DNA from: Trifolium pratense
Taxonomy: Eukaryota > Streptophyta > Magnoliopsida > Fabales > Fabaceae
NCBI RefSeq assembly: GCF_020283565.1
Contig: NC_060061.1
Location: 18,079,362-18,143,361 of the forward strand
Direction of reading: 5' to 3'
Length of the DNA: 64,000 bases
In this document: one piece after another, positions 60,110-64,000 of the stretch
Position numbering within the stretch: position 1 is the stretch's first letter
Layout of the letters: every line of letters begins with the position of its first letter
The notes under the pieces: generated by a model
Told to the model about the DNA's origin: nothing
The model's database searches: none
The model's input: the letters and a program-made list of their open reading frames with translations, nothing else
Made by a program: the position numbers and the translations under genes

Positions 60110-61703
60110 TCTATACTAGAAATAAGGAGTGAAAGAACATTTTTCATGGGCCCTATAGAAGATTATCATCATAGTAATCGAAACATGAGAAGTAAGAAGC
60201 TGATATGCTTCTCTAACAGAGTAACCTGTGACAGGATCAGGGCGCCACTGCCACCTATCAATAGAAAGAGCCTGTAAGAAAATGTTAAGAAGTAAAGACT
60301 GACACTCCTGCAACATCTCCTCCTCTCATGCCCTCAACTACCTCCGCCACTCCCACGCCTCGCCACCCTCTCCCCACCCTAACGCAAACATCTTTGCCAT
60401 CGTACGCGATTTGGTCTCTGCCAACTCAAACAAGCGCCCAAACCGCTGACACAAAGGAATCTCATTCACCTAGGGATCGATCCAGAAAAAAGTATTCGAC
60501 CCGTCCCCCACCCTCTTCACAAACCAACTGCCCCTTGTCTCACTCCCTCCATCCCTAATACGCGTTATCTCCCTCCACCACGACGACCCTCGCCTGCCTC
60601 CATCTCGAAGTCTACCTCCCTCAATCCCATATCAAGTTGCCAACACTCTAAATCTAAACCACAAACCCTCTCTGTCCACTAGCATCCTCCAACACCATTT
60701 ACCTAAAAGAGCCTGGTTAAACTCCCTCAAACGCCTGACCCCCAAACCTCCACTCTCATTACTTAAGCAAATAAAGTTCTAACTAACCCAAGAAATTTTC
60801 CTAGAACCCTCACAACCCCCCCACCCCCCCACCCCCCCCAAAAAAAAAAATTAATGAAAAGAGATTCAATAGAGAAAATAGTACCTGAGGGAGTTTTGAA
60901 GAAGGAAAGAGCGTAGACAGGTAGAGAAGTCAAGACAGACTTTACAGAACCAGACGACCACCAAAAGACAAGAAACAACTCTTCCACCCAGACAATCTAT
61001 TCTTTATACGAATCAACACCGGTTCCCAAAAACTCAAATGTCTCGGATCACCCCCAATCTGAAGACCCGGATAAAGGAAAAGGATCTTTTCCACTTTACA
61101 ACACAGAGCAGACGCAGCTTCGCCTAACTAAGAATCAGGAATATTAACCCCAACCAACATGCTTTTATTAAAATTAACTTTCAGGCCCGACATAATCTCA
61201 AAAAGCACAAGGACAGCTCGCAAAGGCCGAACATTAGCCCAACTTTTAACCCCTAGCAAAAGAGTGTCATCTGCAAACTGAAGGTGTGACACCGTCATCG
61301 AACCCTGCTCACCAATATTGTACCCCGTAAACAAATTTTGCGCTATCATCGCCTCCATAAGCACATTCAGACCCTCAACAGCCAATAAAAAGAGAAAAGG
61401 GGACATCAGGTCACCTTGCCTAAGACCCCGCTGGAGAGGGAATTCATCAGTCGGACTGCCGTTAACTAACACGGACGCCGTAGTCGTACAAACACACTCT
61501 CGAATCCACTTCCTCCACGGGGTTGGAAAAAACATTCTCCCCATAACATCATCCAGATAGCCCAAGTCCACTGAATCATAGGCCTTCTCAAAATCTACCT
61601 TAAACAACATAAGATCCTTCTTAGACTTCCGCGTCTCATCCACCACCTCATTTGCAATGAGTATGCCGTCGAGGATTTGCTGAAGAGCTTGAGATATTGT
61701 CAT
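60110..61703 (-). mobile_element. Degenerate LINE fragment with RT core
   Basis: Starts abruptly at 61703 inside the RT (QALQQILDGILIANEVVDE) and continues through FKVDFEKAYDSVD, the GLRQGDLMSPFLFLLAVEG block and the catalytic FADDTLLLG box, open for 191 codons to 61128. Beyond that it decays: traces of the post-RT region lie at about 60330-60760 and the zinc-finger RVT lead-in DRWQWRPDPVTGYSVREAYQ at about 60190-60260. Both ends are truncated. A C/A-rich homopolymer block interrupts it near 60815-60850. It is a different, less decayed LINE than the ones beside the O-methyltransferases and in opposite orientation. Confidence 0.85.
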
Positions 61704-61929
61704 TTCTTACAAAATAAGTATTTGAAGAATATTTTAGAGTTCGAGTAAATGAAGAAGAACTAGTTGGTCCTGAAGTACCACATTTTAGTTCAATTGGGGC
61801 CAAATACATTATGGACCTATTATTTGTTGCCAATATATCATAAAGTATACATTTCGTTATTTTAGATATTTGCAGGTTATTTCTCTTATCCTCATAAATG
61901 GTATATATCACAAACAAACTATATGTTTA

Positions 61930-62480
61930 CATGAAGAAGTAAAATCACTCATAGAGATCTGTCAAACAAATCACAACAACAATCTCATGAAATGATGAAG
62001 AAACTTTAGCACTACGAAAGATGAGTCAAGAATGTGTTTTGATTGAAGTACGTGATTTAACATACAAGAGATTTGTAAATTTTTCTTCTGAATGGTTCTT
62101 GCAACAATTCAATAGGAAGATAACATCGCAAGACTGCTAATTCGCGGAGTAACATAAAAGAAAGATAGAGCAAATTTTCTACAAGTCATCGCCAAGTAAA
62201 CTTTTGAGTAACTACTACAAACGATTATTTGATTTTCCTCATCTCATATATAATTTTCTTTATGAGGGGGAGACGTAAATGTGTTCTGCACTCTTTTTCC
62301 CTTCACCATGGTTTTGTCACACTGGATTTTTCTGGTAAGATTTTTTAACGAGACAGTTCAAACACAAAGGATGTTGTACTCTTTTTCCTTCACTAGAATT
62401 TCTTTTTCCACTGAGTTTTGTCTAGTAAGATTTTAATGAGGCATATCCTCGATGGACATCAAAGAAGAGTGTTATTAATA
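61930..62480 (+). mobile_element. Copia-type 3'-end relic
   Basis: The blocks CTCTTTTTCCCTTCACCATG, then GTCACACTGGATTTTTCTGG, TAAGATTTTTTAACGAGACA and GATGGACATCAAAGAAGAGT are a familiar signature of sequence before the polypurine tract and 3' LTR of some plant Copia elements. The CTCTTTTTC..AACGAG block appears twice (about 62290-62355 and 62380-62440). No coding remains. It is a different Copia lineage from those at 17-32 kb. Confidence 0.5.
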
Positions 62481-62532
62481 AATAGACTAGTTGAATGATG
62501 ATATTGTTGAAAAATTGCACATCTCTTGTCTT

Positions 62533-62615
62533 ATTACTTACCATTATATTTATCTCTCTTATTATTTTTTCTTCTCGATTACTTACCATTATATTTATCT
62601 CTCTTATTATTTATC
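62533..62615. repeat. 45 bp tandem duplication
   Basis: ATTACTTACCATTATATTTA plus TCTCTCTTATTATTT begins at 62533 and again at 62578. Confidence 0.85.
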
Positions 62616-63483
62616 TCCTTAAACCATAGAAATAGTCGAATTCTTTTACTCTATCTCTCTTGTCTAAGGCATTTCACCTTAGACAAAGCCTTAAAATCAT
62701 TGTACTTTCTAGTTTCTACCCAATTTCTTCTTAGTTCTTACTTTATTTCCTCAAACAATCTTTCCGTTCATTTTCCTTCATTTAACTTTCCTTCTAATCC
62801 AAACAAAGTATATCTATTGGCGCCGGTTTCTTTGACGGAACGTCATGTATTTATTGTCTTCAAATAATGCTGTCTTTCTTGACTATAGTATAATAATAGT
62901 ACTATCTTTTATTTATTTTTGATAAACGTCTTGATTATATTTATGTTATTAATATACTTTTTGTGAGGCTTTTATTATTAATATTTATTTTTTACATTAA
63001 TTAATTTTTAGTATAAAAATAGTATATTATATTTCAGAGCAAAGATTCAGTTTAAACTTTTATAAATTTTGACAGATCATTTCAATTCTTAAAAGAAATA
63101 AAACTTAAATTAGTGCATGATATTTTTATATTGAGAGAAAAACTAATCTTCGATTCGTTATAATAAAATAACTAACCTGCACTTAATACAAAAATGTCTA
63201 AAACTAATATAGTTTTTATTTTTGTCAAGATGTGTAAGAAAGGCCAAAATAGATCTTGAGACTAAATTTTATAGTTACTATATTGCCCATACATGTGTAC
63301 CAGTTATATTTTATTTTTGACAATTGACAATATTTTATTATTACAACATTATAATATGGAGTATACTGCAAATTAGTGAGGGTAGGCAGACAGTTTTGCT
63401 CATCTACTTCGTCCATGGATTGCTGTCATGGCCCACGTGATCTTCACTTCTGTGTCCGGATTTTCATACTGACAACTTTGATA
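62616..63483. other. Intergenic, no gene
   Basis: AT-rich, no recognisable feature. Confidence 0.4.
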
Positions 63484-63570
63484 TTCAACTTTCTAGTTTA
63501 GATTTTTATTACTTTGTATAAAAATTTCAATTCATTGATGGCTTTCAACTTTCTAGTTTAGATTTTTTTC
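63484..63570. repeat. 60 bp spaced direct repeat
   Basis: TTCAACTTTCTAGTTTAGAT plus TTTT occurs at 63484 and 63544. Confidence 0.8.
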
Positions 63571-64000
63571 TAAAACTTTTGCGTTTGTAATCCTTAGATC
63601 GAAGAATTTGAAGTACTTTTCAAGTTTTTAATTTGTTGTACGATTATTTTTTTAGTTATTATCCGTTGCAAAAACATGTTGAAATGTTATCATTCTACGA
63701 ATTAATTTTTACAACATTTTTTTTTACAAAAATCTCTACAACATAATAGTAAGTGCATTTTTCATCAAAATACCTGTCATGGTGAAAATTAACGTTAAAG
63801 GTGATAGTGCAACAAAGTCACAGAGATTGACTAGAAAAATATCGGTGTAACAAATTAAAACATGAATGACCTATTTATCATCTAAAAGATTTGGCTTAAC
63901 TTTTTTTTTTTCTGAAGAAACTAAATTAGAGATTTAGGGTCCGTTTGACCTAGTTTTTTTAGGTATAGAAGCTCTTTTAATCATAAAGCTAGAAATAATA
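63571..64000. other. Window edge, no gene
   Basis: AT-rich. From about 63938 AGGGTCCGTTTGACCTAG looks like the start of a DNA-transposon or MITE end that continues past the window; not resolvable. Confidence 0.35.

Overview
The window is plant nuclear DNA from a legume, most likely of the Medicago/Trifolium/pea group. The evidence is multi-exon genes with GT-AG introns, AT-rich spacers, dense plant transposons, and a tandem array of (iso)flavonoid O-methyltransferase genes closest to legume HI4'OMT (formononetin pathway). Exon boundaries were placed by hand from splice dinucleotides, reading phase and family knowledge; no database was searched.

Layout. 1.2-4.3 kb (+): an intact cellulose-synthase-like G-type glycosyltransferase with 8 exons and 737 aa. 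5.7-14.6 kb (-): an intact guanylate-binding-protein-like gene (GBPL3 type) with 14 exons and 1068 aa. 16.6-32.6 kb: a three-level nest of LTR-type elements. A ~1.36 kb TG...CA element with GC-rich quasi-palindromes (16610-32564) is split by a Ty1/Copia element (17730-32315, TSD GGCAT). That element's gag is in turn split by an 8167 bp LTR element (18770-26936, TSD CTGGC). The innermost element has LTRs that look identical around a decayed Copia interior. 33.0-37.5 kb (-): an AUXIN RESPONSE FACTOR 3/ETTIN-type gene broken by an early stop and about six single-base frame lesions, yet keeping both tasiR-ARF target sites. An intron of it carries a textbook SINE with a 16 bp target duplication. 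40.9-54.4 kb (-): three intact two-exon O-methyltransferases (358, 360 and 362 aa) spaced about 6 kb apart. 44.5-52.5 kb: decayed LINE fragments between them. 54.4-64 kb: gene-poor DNA with a foldback element, tandem duplications, a MITE next to a SINE, a decayed LINE (-) and a Copia 3'-end relic.

The intact genes are of three kinds: a Golgi/ER-type sugar transferase of a family used in cell-wall and saponin chemistry, a nuclear dynamin-like GTPase tied to immunity and chromatin, and a small isoflavonoid methylation cluster. There is no operon-like logic. The physical link that matters is within the methyltransferase array: copies B and C share a LINE junction and an intronic TRIM that copy A lacks, so A/(B,C) split first and B/C later.
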